Positions 1 to 12,028 of a stretch of 49,482 nucleotides of DNA are shown here, piece after piece. The notes beneath the pieces are model-generated. The model was not told where the DNA came from, searched no databases, and saw only the letters and a program-made list of their open reading frames with translations. Position 1 is the first letter of the stretch; every line of letters starts with the position of its first letter. This stretch comes from Entamoeba histolytica HM-1:IMSS (Eukaryota > Evosea > Mastigamoebida > Endamoebidae), in NCBI RefSeq assembly GCF_000208925.1, contig NW_001914969.1, positions 1-49,482 of the forward strand, read 5' to 3'. The position numbers and the translations under genes are program-made.

Positions 1-142
1 GTGTCTGTATTTGATGGAACAATAAAGGGCTAAATTGAGCTTTAAGAGATTGAAGAAGTACTTGTTCAAATTCATTTAATTGTCTTTTAATTTCTTCTTC
101 TGCATTAGTAACATTTGAATCGCAACTCTTTTCGTTTTTCAT
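1..142 (-). CDS. Partial hypothetical protein (N-terminus only)
   Basis: An open frame reads leftward from an ATG at 142-140 and runs off the window edge with no stop. The 47 visible residues begin MKNEKSCDSNV and then become an acidic, heptad-like helix (AEEEIKRQLNEFEQVLLQS). I do not recognise the family. A single helical segment of this kind is found in many small complex subunits. The next gene starts on the opposite strand at 368, so the 225-bp gap probably holds both promoters. Confidence 0.5.
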   Translation of the reverse strand, partial: MKNEKSCDSNVTNAEEEIKRQLNEFEQVLLQSLKAQFSPLLFHQIQT

Positions 143-367
143 TGTCAGACTAGGTGATATGGTTTTATGAGATGAACGATATAAATTTAAAGTATGACAG
201 AATTTGTTTTGGTAATTCTTCTTCTGAACTTTTTCTATTTTTTTGCTGGAGTTTTTGATTTGAATGAAACTCAACAAAAATATATTTTTGTAAATTATTG
301 TTATATATTACAAAAATAAAATACAAAAATCTAAAAAATCGACGGAATAAACAGAAATATAAATTAA

Positions 368-607
368 ATGACTATCACATCAATTGTTATTTGTCTTTTC
401 ATATCACTAACATTAGGTAAACCTGTTTTTGTAGAAGTAAAAGAAAATGAAATCACAAGAGAAGTACTTCCAGGAATGATCTTCCTTCCTCTTTTTGTAT
501 TAGCAACGGTTCTATTCATTGTTATTCGTACAACATTTCAAGCAATTCGTGATCGAAGAAAAAGACCATTAAACAGTGCTGAAGTGGTTGAACAAATGAC
601 ATTTTAA
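368..607 (+). CDS. Small single-pass membrane protein, unknown function
   Basis: This 79-residue protein has a hydrophobic N-terminus (about residues 3-17, ending SLTLGKP) that looks like a cleavable signal peptide. A short polar stretch follows, then a second hydrophobic helix (about 36-54) and a basic stop-transfer sequence (RDRRKRP). The expected topology is a short lumenal or extracellular segment, one membrane span and a cytosolic tail of about 25 residues. The ATG follows an AT-rich leader directly, as is usual for Entamoeba. It converges with the actin gene, whose stop is 87 bp away. No family is recognised; it could be a small ER or vesicle protein. Confidence 0.6.
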   Translation: MTITSIVICLFISLTLGKPVFVEVKENEITREVLPGMIFLPLFVLATVLFIVIRTTFQAIRDRRKRPLNSAEVVEQMTF

Positions 608-694
608 TTGATTTTTGTTATTAAAATCAAATTTTTATAATAAAACGAAAACAAAGAAAATAAAAGAAACCAATTGAGAAGTAAATTAAAACGC

Positions 695-1825
695 TTAGAA
701 GCATTTTCTGTGGACAATAGCTGGTCCAGATTCATCATATTCTTCCTTGGTAATCCACATGTTTTGGAATGTAGAAAGTGATGCAAGAATTGATCCTCCA
801 ATCCAAACAGAGTATTTTCTTTCTGGTGGTGCAATAACCTTAATCTTCATTGTTGGTGGTGCTAATTGAATCATTTCCTTTTCAAGTCTGGTGTTAATAC
901 CTGGATACATTGATGTTCCTCCTGAAAGAACAATATTTCCATAAAGATCCTTTCTGATATCGACATCACATTTCATAATTGAATTGTAAGTAGTTTCATG
1001 AATACCATTGCATTCCATACCAAGGAATGATGGTTGGAAGAGAGCTTCTGGGCATCTGAATCTTTCATTTCCAACAGTAATAACTTGTCCATCTGGAAGT
1101 TCATAGCTCTTTTCAAGTTCACTGCTTGATGCAGCTTTTTGCATTTCTTCATTGAAATCTTCAGCAACATAGCAAAGTTTTTCTTTAATATCTCTGACAA
1201 TTTCTCTTTCAGCAGTAGTGGTGAAAGCATATCCTCTTTCAGTTAAGATTTTCATGAGATAATCAGTAAGATCACGTCCTGCAAGATCAAGTCTAAGAAT
1301 AGCATGTGGAAGTGAGAATCCTTCATAAATTGGGACGGTGTGTGAAACTCCATCACCTGAATCCATAACAATACCAGTAGTTCTACCTGAGGCATATAAT
1401 GAAAGAACAGCTTGAATTCCAACATACATAGCTGGGGTGTTGAATGTTTCAAACATAATTTGAGTCATCTTTTCTCTGTTAGCTTTTGGATTCATTGGGG
1501 CTTCAGTTAAAAGAACTGGATGTTCTTCTGGTGCAACTCTAAGTTCATTATAGAAAGTATGATGCCAGATCTTTTCCATATCGTCCCAATTGTTAACAAT
1601 ACCGTGTTCAATTGGATATTTAAGTGTAAGAATACCTCTCTTTGATTGAGCTTCATCTCCGACATAAGCATCCTTTTGACCCATACCAGCCATAACTGAA
1701 ACGTGTCTTGGTCTACCAACAATGGATGGGAATACAGCTCTTGGTGCATCATCACCAGCAAATCCGGCTTTACACATTCCTGATCCATTATCTACAACAA
1801 GTGCTTGAACTTCTTCGTCTCCCAT
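695..1825 (-). CDS. actin: Actin
   Basis: The 376-residue protein is conventional actin throughout. It has the first nucleotide loop [19 protein letters not shown], the [19 protein letters not shown] phosphate-2 segment, the adenosine-site region [12 protein letters not shown] and the C-terminus ending HRKCF. It polymerises into F-actin for motility, phagocytosis and cytokinesis. Length matches the family and there is no intron. The upstream DNA has an ideal Entamoeba core promoter (TATA-type element at 1860-1869 and GAAC element at 1847-1854, minus strand), which fits strong constitutive expression. Entamoeba genomes carry several nearly identical actin genes, so this is one of a multigene set. 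Confidence 0.98.
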   Translation of the reverse strand: MGDEEVQALVVDNGSGMCKAGFAGDDAPRAVFPSIVGRPRHVSVMAGMGQKDAYVGDEAQSKRGILTLKYPIEHGIVNNWDDMEKIWHHTFYNELRVAPEEHPVLLTEAPMNPKANREKMTQIMFETFNTPAMYVGIQAVLSLYASGRTTGIVMDSGDGVSHTVPIYEGFSLPHAILRLDLAGRDLTDYLMKILTERGYAFTTTAEREIVRDIKEKLCYVAEDFNEEMQKAASSSELEKSYELPDGQVITVGNERFRCPEALFQPSFLGMECNGIHETTYNSIMKCDVDIRKDLYGNIVLSGGTSMYPGINTRLEKEMIQLAPPTMKIKVIAPPERKYSVWIGGSILASLSTFQNMWITKEEYDESGPAIVHRKCF

Positions 1826-1846
1826 AATTAATTAATGATTTAATTC

Positions 1847-1869
1847 AGTTCATTATGATCTTTAAATAC
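1847..1869 (-). promoter_or_regulatory. Actin core promoter: TATA-type and GAAC elements
   Basis: On the minus strand, GTATTTAAAG lies at 1869-1860 and AATGAACT at 1854-1847, 22-45 bp before the actin ATG. These match the two best-known Entamoeba core elements, the GTATTTAAA(G/C) box near -30 and the GAAC box. Their order and spacing put the start of transcription a few bases before the ATG, consistent with the very short 5' leaders of this genus. Confidence 0.85.
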
Positions 1870-2021
1870 TTTTTGTTTGGAGTTAACGATAATGAAAACT
1901 CCAAAGTTCTCACTTTTTTTATTTAGTTCAACTCTTCTTAGTTTTATTAGTTCTGAATGAATAGTCTTTTTGTTGTTTAATTTTTATTAAAAAATAAATT
2001 AAGAATAGTAATAAAAAATTG

Positions 2022-5000
2022 TTATTTATCACAAGAATTAACAGTAAAAGAAACATTATTTGGTTGCTGTTTCATTTCAATTTCATTGATCTTGTTGTTT
2101 GTATCGTCAAGTGATTTTGGTTTACAAAATTCAGAAAAGTATTCATGTGCTTCAACACTTCCTTCTTGATAAATCCTTCTCTGTTTTCCATATTCTGTTA
2201 GTGGATGTTTATGAACAACTTCTTGAATAATTTGATATTGTTTAGGAGCAATAGCTCTGTTACAGCTAAATTAAATAAATATTATGTACAAATTATCAAA
2301 GAATAATATATAAAAAAACAAACAAATTACGAAGTAATAATGGGGTGATTGCTAATATTACATAAAGTAAAATAAAAAGATATGTTGATGGTTGAGAAAA
2401 TATAATTGAAAATGCGTTTGTTGATAAACCACGCTTAGACATTTGAGGTACAAAGGAAACAAGTAAAATACAAACAAGAGAAAGTATGAAAGATACAAAG
2501 AATCCAAGAACTAAAAAGATGTTCCAGCTTTTAATAGATAATGCCATTGTTGTTAATATTGTTAGTGTTGAAGTAATACTAATTAAAATTGAAAAACAAC
2601 CATATCCACCAGTTTTTCCATGTTCATCAAATACGTCATTTGTTATAATTACAGAACTTGACAGAAGATATAACATAACACTTTGATAAACAGCTAATAC
2701 AAGCCAAGACACATATGAAGTAATTGAAGTAAAATTATTTCCTTTTAATATTTCTTTATGTGCTTCAGGATAATCTCTCGCTGAAAAGAAAGGAATATCA
2801 ATTTCAAAAGCTCCAATAAAAACAGGAGGCATTGAAGTCATAATCATATTAAATAAAGTAATAATTAAATCCTCATATAAAGATTGCCCACTAAATGCAT
2901 TTTGAATTCCAAACCAGAATTGCATTAAAATAAATGCAACATTCTTATAAAATGATAATTTTACAATCAAAGTATTTCTTCTAAGTGCTTGTCTTCCATG
3001 GAAATAAATTAATTTTTGTAAATGTCTAAATTTCCTAACAGCATAATCACTGGTTTGAGCAGCTTGTGTACCTTCTTTTCCAAAAATTCCAACTCCAACA
3101 TCACTTTCTTTAATTAATGAAATATCATTTCCTCCATCTCCAATTCCAAGACATACTTTTCCTGTTCTATTTTTTGCATTTTTAATTATTTCTCCTTTGA
3201 TAAGAGGTGTAACTCTACAACAAATAACTGCTTTTGCTCCAAGTACTATATTCCAAAAATCGTCTAATTTTCCAACTGCATTATATACTCCAAAATCAAA
3301 GACAACTGAATAGTCTTCATTTAATACTCCATTTTTTAATACCTCAACACAATTATCTGTTGTCATGTGAATAATTTTTTCTTGTTGTGTTAATCCACAT
3401 GTAGATCCAATATTTATTGCTGTTTCGACTTTATCTCCAGTAATCATCCATATTCTAATTCCTCCTCTTCTTAATGATTGAATTGTTTCAGGTACTCCAT
3501 CTTGTAATTTATCTTCAACAGCAGAAACTCCAAGTAATGTAAAGTCTTTTTCAATTTCACTAATGGCAGCATTTACTGCTTCATCTCTACCTACAATAAG
3601 TGATTTAGCATTATCATATTTAATCATCCATTCAATAAAAACAGAGTCAGGAATTATTTTATATCCAAGAACTAATGTTCTATATCCTTCTCTAGCAAAT
3701 TTATTTACATCCATTTGAGCTTCTTTTACTTTTTCACCTGTTTTCATTAATGGTAATGTTGTCATATCAGCTCCTTTTAAATATAATACTAATGTACCAT
3801 CCCACATCCTCACTAAAACACTCATTCTTTTTCTGTTACTATCAAATGGAAAGACTGCTTGAATATCAACTTGATGTTCTTCTCCAGCTATAACTAAAAA
3901 TATTGACTTTTGTGTTCTTTTAGTGAAAATATAACCATTTAAAGATGCTTCTTCACAAAGAGCAATTTCATCTGGTGATCCTGATTGAAATGTTATTTTT
4001 TTACCATGAATATTTGAAACCGCTTCATGGCAAATAGCCATACATCGAATAAATTCATCCATCTTTTTTAATATACTTTCATTTTTATTATTTGAATTAT
4101 TGTCATCTTCTGTTGAACAAAATAATATTTGGGAATTATCATCTTTCTTAGATAAACTTTGTTTTCTTGATATCTTTTCTGATGTTGTACCAGTCATTGG
4201 ACGAGAAAATAAGGTTAATGTTAATTTATTTGGTTTATATTGTGGATATTCATTTGATCTTTTTTTCTTTACAGTAATTAAATGAGGATTTATTTGTAAA
4301 TTTTGAGGTTGAGTAATGTTTTCATTTTCTACAGTAGAAATAGGATTTGGTGTTTCATTTATAATACCTTCATTGTCTTTATTAACTAACATAATTGGAA
4401 TTTGTGGTTGTGAATCCAATGAATTTCTTGGCATATTAACACCAAAATATGAGTCATGAAAGAAACTATTTCTTCTAAAAGATTCATTGTTTTCATTAAA
4501 CTTTGTTAATGGTCTTCTTTTAATATCACTTTTAATTGGTTTCTTCCAAGAATCAAACGATGTTATATTTACTTCTTTATCCTCACTTTCTTCTACTAAA
4601 GTTGTTGTTCCTTTTTCTCTAAGACCATCATATGTCATACTTCTTGAAATAAATAAAGACTGTGCTGCTGTTGGTATAGCACTTGACATAAGTGATTCAG
4701 GAATAGAAACCCCAACAAAATTATTTCCAACATCACTTTCAAATAATGTTCTTTCTGCTTTAAATTTATTTATATTTTCATTATTCATATTATATGCTAT
4801 TATACCATTTCCTGTTTCTTCAAACATATACCCATCAATGGAACATTTAATAAATTTCATTTCATTTTCTGTTAATGTTCCTGTTTTATCCGAAAGAACA
4901 TATTCAACTAATCCTAATTCATCATTTAATGTCCCAGTCCAAGGCATACATCCTTTTGTTTCATTTTCTCCAATAGTGTTTAATGTATTAATTTCTAAAT

Positions 5001-6151
5001 CAGAATCAAATGACATAAAAAGCATTTGAAACATTTTAGAGAATTCTAATGAAACAAGACATGAAACTGGTACTAAGAATGAAAACATATTTAAGAACGA
5101 AAAAAAGTGAAGAACAGTTTGTTTCCAAACATTGTCAGTATCTGGTAAATACCATTTTTCTCCTTTACGATAAATATATGAATATGTAAAATAACATACT
5201 GTTGATGCTAATATAACAATAAAATCAAATGTTAGTGCAATAGCAACAAAACGATTAAACTTACGATTAGTATGACTGAATTTAATTTTAGGTTTTGATG
5301 AATTTTTTGCTAATTTAGTATCAAACCCACAATACACAATAAATAATAATAATCTTTCTGTATTTCTAATTGTACATCCATTTGGAATAAAATTTTTTTC
5401 TGATACACTATAACTCTGTGACTCTATCTCAAATGTCCCTACAAAATGATCAAAATTTGGATCTGGTTGTGTTGTAAGAAAATCTCCTTTTAATTTACAA
5501 ATATCTTCGTATGACTTATCAATAAAATGAGATGGAACTAATCTTTGTTTAAGATTACTTTCACCATCTAACTCAGATGTTTCAATAAATACAAGACCAT
5601 CTTCATTTGTTGTTTGTAATGGAATACCATCAGCTGGAATTCTTGAGTTATTTGGAAGAACCAAAATATCTCCTGGATATATTTGACTTGCTTTTATTTT
5701 AATTAAATTTCCATCACTTTGTAATTTATCATACTCTACTTTATTTAATTTTTTGTCTGCCCTAAACTTTCTCTATACTTTGTTAGAATAACTTACTATT
5801 TCTTTAAATTAAGAAAAAAATTTAACAAACAAATTCATCAAGTAACTCTCTAATACATGAAAATCCTAACATAATACATACAGGTACTATTGAAGCAACT
5901 GGACTTGCTGCTGATAACTGTGGAATACAGGATAAAATTGCAACAATTAAGAAGAATAAATTAATGAAATATTTAAACTGATTAAATAAAAAAACTGGAA
6001 TAAAACTCCACCAATAATATTTTGTTGTTTTAACAGAATTATCAGGAAATCCTTCTTTTTTATTTCTTTGATAATCAAATAAATGAATAGTCGGATATCT
6101 TAACTCAGATTTTTCAGGTTTTTTTTGTTTCACCTTAGCCGACATTGACAA
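2022..6151 (-). CDS. P4-type ATPase (phospholipid flippase), three exons
   Basis: Exons on the minus strand are 6151-5831, 5772-2324 and 2265-2022. The two 58-bp introns run GTTTGTTAAA...TATAG and GTTTGTTTTT...TTTAG, and the joined frame is open for 1337 residues. The N-terminus (FLFNQFKYFINLFFLIVAIL) is closest to Neo1/ATP9-type flippases. LDGESNLK lies near residue 175, the phosphorylated Asp of DKTGTLTE at about 402, and the hinge GDGGND at about 985; the GG form also occurs in the Neo1/ATP9 branch. The splice restores the family-typical run LDEF-RKFRADKKLN. About ten membrane segments are expected. It should move aminophospholipids to the cytosolic leaflet of Golgi, endosomal or plasma membrane. 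A long polar, Ser/Asn-rich insert after the P motif (roughly residues 430-650) is unusual. The last exon is a hydrophilic cytosolic tail. Confidence 0.93.
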
Positions 6152-7300
6152 TGTTCTTTTTTAGTTTAAAAAAAAAATAATGAAACTCTGTCATAAACAA
6201 TCAAAATAATGTTTCTCATTAATACTTATCCTTCTATCTCACTAAAAACTTCTACTGATAATGAGAATATTTTTGTTTCTTCATTTATTGGTTACCACGT
6301 GTTTATTCTATAAACGTATTTTTAAATTAATCTTTCTTTTGTTTTCTTTTTTTGACATTAGTTTGATTCTTGAGTTTTACACCTGATTTTCAAAGTCATA
6401 CTCAAAAATCTTAACGAAAAGATGATATTCTCTTAAAATGAATAATAGCTTTATACCAAGAAGATTAATTAATTAAATTATCTATCTTATTTAACACAAC
6501 AACAGAAATTCCTTATTAAAGAAAAAGTTATGGAAAGTTAGTAAACAAAAAGCAAAAAAATGTAAATAATAAATGAATAATGCCAAAAACACAACATTTG
6601 AATTTAAACATTCTACTACCTTTAGTTCTAGGTTATAAAAAACTTAATCAAAATTTTACCAATAAAAATTTCTTAACTTAAAATAAATAAAAAAGTTATT
6701 CAATTAAAATTAAACTAAAACAATGTTTAGTTAACTAAAAATGAACAACTAATTGAATTAAATAAATAATTTATCTTAACAAATTAATTAGACAAATTAA
6801 ACTAATTATATTATCTATATTCACATGTTTAACTGATTTTTAATTAAAAATAAGAAGTACATTATTTTTGTGTAAAAATGATTCATTTTATTTAATTAAT
6901 GAAAGAATTGCTACTTTTTTATTTCATCGTTTGTCGTTTTTAAAAACATTAAATTATTATTCAAATAAATTAATAATTAAACTTTTAAAACAAAAATAAT
7001 ATATTGGAAATGAATGATTCTTTTTAATTAATTTATTATAATAAAACAATACCAAATTAAAAATATATCTCTAAAATTAAATAATTACATGTAACAAATT
7101 GAAAACTATTAAAATTATAATTATAAACTATAATTAGTTCAAAATAACATTAAAAATTTTTTTATTTCTTTTATGATTTAAATAATTCTTTTTGATGCTA
7201 ATAACATAAAATTGAATTGAACAAAAATTCATAAATAATTTTTTTTTAATTTATTACATTAAAATGAAAGTAAATGATATAATAAAAGAGTAGAGTGTAA
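6152..7300. other. AT-rich intergenic region, no gene seen
   Basis: About 1.15 kb of very AT-rich DNA with frequent stops in all frames. It must contain the P4-ATPase promoter just right of 6151. I see no tRNA-like, snRNA-like or repeat structure. It leads directly into the decayed coding region starting near 7301. Confidence 0.6.
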
Positions 7301-8431
7301 TTCAACAATAAAAACATCATATTAAAGAATAACTCTACAGAAATTGATGAAGAATATCTTAACACTCTCATCAATAAAATAAAAGAAATGAAAGTTGAAA
7401 AATGTGCCAACATTAATTACTACTTTCAAAGAAAAGAAGCTGACGAATTAATAATGGAAATTAATAATAGATGGATATGGTCAGGAAGCAGAATGCAGGA
7501 ACTGCAAGATGATATGAAGAATATTTCAATGATTATGCACATCTATCTCCAAAATAAAATAATAAGAGATAAAAATGATGAAATAAAAGAAATCATAAAG
7601 AAAATCAATAGACTAGAAGATTTGGTCAAGGGAAGGAAATTGTACAGAATAAAGTGCATCATGAAATTAAAAGAATATGAAGAAGAAGGAATAAAAGTTA
7701 AAGCACTAGAAAGAATAAAATACCTAAAATATATGATGACAATGATAAAAGAAAGAATTAAATTTAATAAAAATGAAATAATCAGAATCAATACAAATAA
7801 AATCATATTTGATTCTAACAAGAAAATTAAAATAAGGAAGAAACAACAAATGAAATATACCCAAATAACGATATTACTTTAGAATATTGGAAATGTTATA
7901 TGAAACACAGGTGATATTAAATAAAGAAAAATGGAAAATAAAACAAATCACCTCGTTGAATGAAAGATATAGAAATTATGATAATGTCATAATAACAATA
8001 AATGAAATAAATTTAAGTATAATGAAAATAAATAACTGGAAATATTTATTGATACAAAATAAAAATAAGATAAAACAAAGATAAAGATAAAATATAAGTA
8101 ATAGATAAAAAGAATAAAATAATTCTAATAACTCATATAACCAATGTCTCATATCAAAATAATAATGAAGATTAATGAAAAGAACTAAAGAATAAAAAAA
8201 ATTAACATAAATGGAATAATAAATATAGAAAGTATTAGACTAATTAAAGAAATAAAAAATGAAAATAACATTGTAAAAAAGTTAAAATATTGTTGTTAAA
8301 AATATGAAGAATGGTATTAAACATTGTTTCTATCACAAGCAAACATACTTCGTAAAGTTCCTATAAAAGAACTTGATTATTCTGAAAGGAATAAACAACA
8401 AGAAAAGCAAATTCTATTAATACTTAATTAA
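7301..8431 (+). pseudogene. Decayed coiled-coil gene, family unknown
   Basis: A frame open from 7301 to 7882 encodes a lysine/glutamate/isoleucine-rich helical protein; one stretch reads NYYFQRKEADELIMEINNRW. No convincing ATG context starts it. After the stop at 7880-7882 the coding character shifts frame (7887-8084). It then returns to the first frame near 8303-8431, where YEEWY is followed by an in-frame TAA and then TLFLSQANILRKVPIKELDY up to a stop at 8429-8431. Restored coding flavour with scattered stops and one or more frameshifts indicates a decaying gene rather than chance ORFs. It could instead be two short expressed ORFs. I cannot name the parent family. Confidence 0.5.
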
Positions 8432-8947
8432 TTTCTTATTATATTTTATTTAAATAAAGAAAATAATTAAAAATACAATTTTTGTTTTTTTTGGATAATT
8501 TTTTGTTATTCTTCTTTATTGAATCTAAACTTTCAATTGACATAAACAAAAGTCTTTCAAAAATAAATAACAAACTTATAGTTATTGTTTTTGAAATAAT
8601 AAAAAGTAATTATATAACACCACCAAATATCTCTAAACTAAACAAACTTTTCTAAATAATAATAAACAATACAAAACTATGAATTACAATTTGGTTATTT
8701 ACAATTATTCTTTTTTTTTTCTTCAAAAGAATTTCTCGGACTTTATTTAAAATATTTAATTATTGATAACTTTTATCAATAAAAATTCTTATTATAAATA
8801 CAATTTTCATAAATAAAATTGGATTTAATCAAAATGTGTTTTTAAATAAAATAATTAAATAATATAAAATAAAAAAAATAAAAAAAGGCATCAACTAAAT
8901 TTTCTGCTCACAAAAAGATTGAAAAACTATAAATATTCAGAAGAATA
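8432..8947. other. AT-rich intergenic region before the ArfGAP gene
   Basis: About 515 bp of AT-rich sequence with homopolymer runs. The last 70 bp is less AT-rich and presumably holds the ArfGAP core promoter; AAATATTCA just before the ATG resembles the Entamoeba initiator. Nothing else is recognisable. Confidence 0.5.
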
Positions 8948-10021
8948 ATGAGTTTAGATTATAAAACTGATGCTGCTCTTCAAAAACGTTTGCACGAAGA
9001 ATTAGCCCAACTTGTAACTCAGGAAGGAAATTGTGTTTGTGCTGATTGTGGTGCTACTACTCCTAAATGGAGTAGTGTTAATCTAGGCATTTTTATTTGT
9101 ATAAGATGTGCTGGAATTCATCGTTCAATGGGAACTCATATTTCTAAAGTTAGATCTATTACCCTTGACTCTTGGACAGAAGATCAAGTTAATCTTGTTC
9201 GAAGAATAGGAAATAATAACGCCGCAAAAATATGGGAAAACCAATGTTCTGTTGTTAAAAGACCTGACATGGATCAACACCAATTAGAACGATTTATCAA
9301 AGACAAATATGAACATAAACGTTACTTTAACCAACAAAATTATTCTGATTTCTACAATGGCAATGCTTCACAAAAACAAAGCCAACCAATATCTCCTTCT
9401 TCAAATGTTCAACAACAAGTTCAATACCCTCAAACAACACCTTCTAAACAATTAAACTTTTTACCACCTTCAAAATATCCACAGTCACCTTCTCAACAAA
9501 GAAAACAACCAACTCAAATGTCTCCTTCTTCTGCTTCTCCATTGTTTGATATGAATAATTCTACTCCTAAAATGTCTTCACAACAAAAACAAACTCAATA
9601 CCCAAATTTATTTGACATGTTAGATGCAAAACAAAGTCATGCTGAACCAACAATAAGTCCAGTTTCACAAAAATCTTCACAACAATCAAAACCTTCTGAC
9701 ATTCTCAGTAATCTTCAAAGTAAACCTCAAGTTACATCAACTAATATTTTTGACAATATTGCTTTTCAGAATCCTCAAGCACAACAATCTCAATCTCATC
9801 AATCTTATGATCTTTCACAACAAAAGAAGATTGATTATATGTCACTTTATGGAAATCCACAACAATTCCAACAACAGCCAATGATTTATCAACAAACTGT
9901 TCCTCAAGGAAGGTATGATGCTTTAAGGAGTCAATATCCAATGTATCAACAACAACCCCAACAACAAGGCATTCAGTTACCACAAAGAGATTATTCTTCA
10001 ATTGGAAAGTATTACATTTAA
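8948..10021 (+). CDS. ArfGAP-domain protein with Gln/Pro/Ser-rich tail
   Basis: The N-terminal 120 residues form an ArfGAP zinc finger, C31-x2-C34-x16-C51-x2-C54, followed by the catalytic arginine R59 in GIHRSMGTH. Such domains stimulate GTP hydrolysis by Arf GTPases during vesicle coat disassembly. The domain sits at the extreme N-terminus, as in SMAP/Age2-type ArfGAPs. Residues 140-357 are low complexity, rich in Gln, Pro and Ser with scattered NLFDM/LFDMN-like motifs that could bind clathrin or adaptor ears, ending in a Gln/Tyr-rich segment. No intron. Function as an Arf regulator is confident; the Arf substrate and compartment are not known. Confidence 0.93.
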   Translation: MSLDYKTDAALQKRLHEELAQLVTQEGNCVCADCGATTPKWSSVNLGIFICIRCAGIHRSMGTHISKVRSITLDSWTEDQVNLVRRIGNNNAAKIWENQCSVVKRPDMDQHQLERFIKDKYEHKRYFNQQNYSDFYNGNASQKQSQPISPSSNVQQQVQYPQTTPSKQLNFLPPSKYPQSPSQQRKQPTQMSPSSASPLFDMNNSTPKMSSQQKQTQYPNLFDMLDAKQSHAEPTISPVSQKSSQQSKPSDILSNLQSKPQVTSTNIFDNIAFQNPQAQQSQSHQSYDLSQQKKIDYMSLYGNPQQFQQQPMIYQQTVPQGRYDALRSQYPMYQQQPQQQGIQLPQRDYSSIGKYYI

Positions 10022-10125
10022 TTTGGTTTTTTATTTGAGTTTATTAATTTATAATTTTAATGACTTTGTTTTATTATTAAAAAATAAGAAAAAAGATTAA
10101 AAGAACTTGAAAACAAAACAATTTC

Positions 10126-11943
10126 ATGAGTTTAGAAGAAAAGAAAGTTGAAAATGATGAAGAGATAGATTTTAGCCTTGAACAAGACTCAGAAGAAAAA
10201 GAAGAAATGCAGGAAAGTGAGTTAGTTAAAGAAGAAGAAACAAATAAAAGTACAGAGCCAATTCAAGAAACAAAAAATAAGCAACAAGAAGAATCAAAAG
10301 AAGAAGAAGATTCAGAAGAAGAGCTTGAAATGAATTTTGAAACAACAATAACAGATGAAGATTTCCAAAAACTAATTGAAGAAAATAGTTCATTAAAGAT
10401 GAAAATTGATGAAATGAATGAAGAAGCAAATGTAAAAGAAACAAGAATTAAAGAGTTAGAAGATGAATTAAATAAAAGCCAAAAGACAATAGAAGACATA
10501 AGTTGTACTAAAGATAAAAATACTGCTATATTAAGAAAAGCAGCATATATGGAAGAAGAATTAAAAAAAACAAAGCAAAGAAATAACGAATTAGAAAGGA
10601 GTATTGCTATGTCTGAGAAAAAGAAACAAGAAGCAATTAAAGAAAGTGGAATAAGTAAAGAAAAAGAAGAAATTGCTACAAAGAAAACAGAAGAAGTTCA
10701 AAAGAAAATAGATGAAATAGAAAAAGAAATGAATAAAATAATTACTGAGAAAGAGACAATGAAATTACAAATTGATATGAAACAAAATGAAGTAAAATAT
10801 GTAAAAGAATTAAATGAAACATATCAAGGAAAAATTACTGAGTATAGAAATAAGATTGGAGAATTAGAAGAAGTTAATGGAAAATTAACAAAGAAAGTAA
10901 ATGGAATGGAAAGAAAAATAGAAAAAATGGAAAAAGAAAATGAGCAAAATCAAGCTAATACAAATGAGTTAATTTATAATTTAAAAGAAGATATTAAAAC
11001 TAAAGATAATATTATTATTGGACTTAAAACGGATTTAAATAATACAGATGAAAAAATAGAAGGATTAAAAAGTGAAATTAATAAAATGAAAAGTGCAAAG
11101 AAAGAAAATAAAACTGATGATATTTTTGAAATTAAAAAAGAACATCAAATTCAAGTTGAAGAAATGAAAAAACAAATTGAAGAAAGAGATAAAGGAATGA
11201 AAGAAAAGAATGATAAATGTATTGAACTTATGAAAGAAAATATTCAAATGAAAGAAAATAATGAAAAACATAAAAATAAAGAAGAAGAATTAGAAAAAGA
11301 AATAAATGAATTAAAAATTATTTCAAAAAGATATGAAGATAAAATACAAATTATTGAAAAAGAAAATGAAAATTTGAAAAAAGAAAAAGAAGAGATAATT
11401 CAAAACCAACAAAGAAAAGAACATATTAAAGAAAAAGAAGAATTAATAGAAAATAAACAACAAGAAATAAAAAAAGAAGAAGAAGAATTAGTAATTAAAG
11501 AAACAACATTAGAAGAAAGTATGTTACAACCAATTCAAACAACACCATTTGAACTTAAATTTGGTAAAAATAGTAATGAAGAGTCAAGAAGATTAAGAGT
11601 TGAATTAGATCAATTAGAAATGGAAAAAAAAGAATATAAAAATATGATTAATTCATTACAAACAGAAGTAAATGAGTTAACAAATGAAGTTAAAAAATGG
11701 AAAGATATTGCTGTTTTAAAAGATGTTCAACAAACTCAATCAGTTCAACAATCTGATGGAAGTTGGTTTAGTTCATGGTGGAAAACTGATAAAGATGAAG
11801 TAAATATGATGAAAAAAGTAGTTGAAGAATCATTAAGAAGAAATATTGAATTACAAAATCAAATTGAAGTTCTTCAGAAACAGTTAAATGAATTAAAGTC
11901 AAAAGATATTCAAACAAAGACTGTTTTAATAGAATCTAAATGA
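10126..11943 (+). CDS. Long coiled-coil protein, golgin- or tether-like
   Basis: This 605-residue protein is almost entirely Glu/Lys/Asn/Ile-rich heptad sequence. An acidic N-terminal 90 residues precede a near-continuous coiled coil from about residue 75 to 570. One break near residue 540 contains a tryptophan cluster (DGSWFSSWWKTD), after which a short final coiled coil resumes. The Trp patch in an otherwise helical rod is the only distinctive feature and could be a membrane- or partner-binding site. No GRIP, GRAB or motor domain is visible. It lies 104 bp downstream of the ArfGAP gene on the same strand. A tether or scaffold role is a guess from shape alone. Confidence 0.75.
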   Translation: MSLEEKKVENDEEIDFSLEQDSEEKEEMQESELVKEEETNKSTEPIQETKNKQQEESKEEEDSEEELEMNFETTITDEDFQKLIEENSSLKMKIDEMNEEANVKETRIKELEDELNKSQKTIEDISCTKDKNTAILRKAAYMEEELKKTKQRNNELERSIAMSEKKKQEAIKESGISKEKEEIATKKTEEVQKKIDEIEKEMNKIITEKETMKLQIDMKQNEVKYVKELNETYQGKITEYRNKIGELEEVNGKLTKKVNGMERKIEKMEKENEQNQANTNELIYNLKEDIKTKDNIIIGLKTDLNNTDEKIEGLKSEINKMKSAKKENKTDDIFEIKKEHQIQVEEMKKQIEERDKGMKEKNDKCIELMKENIQMKENNEKHKNKEEELEKEINELKIISKRYEDKIQIIEKENENLKKEKEEIIQNQQRKEHIKEKEELIENKQQEIKKEEEELVIKETTLEESMLQPIQTTPFELKFGKNSNEESRRLRVELDQLEMEKKEYKNMINSLQTEVNELTNEVKKWKDIAVLKDVQQTQSVQQSDGSWFSSWWKTDKDEVNMMKKVVEESLRRNIELQNQIEVLQKQLNELKSKDIQTKTVLIESK

Positions 11944-12028
11944 AATTAATTTTTCTTTTAATTTATAATTTAATTATATAAAAAATAAAAAAAAATATAA
12001 CAATTTTATTAAAATATTAATAAAAATG

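Noticed and set aside
4487..5029. Plus-strand 180-residue ORF
   Set aside because: It lies wholly antisense to the P4-ATPase exon 2, across the DKTGTLTE motif, and has no family features.
5665..5772. Start of the P4-ATPase at the TTG codon near 5664
   Set aside because: The frame continues upstream to a TAG acceptor at 5773-5775 and joins exon 1 to give the family-typical sequence, so there is no internal start.
9050..9080. GTTTGT inside the ArfGAP finger as an intron donor
   Set aside because: The sequence encodes the zinc-ligand region CVCADC and the frame remains open and conserved.
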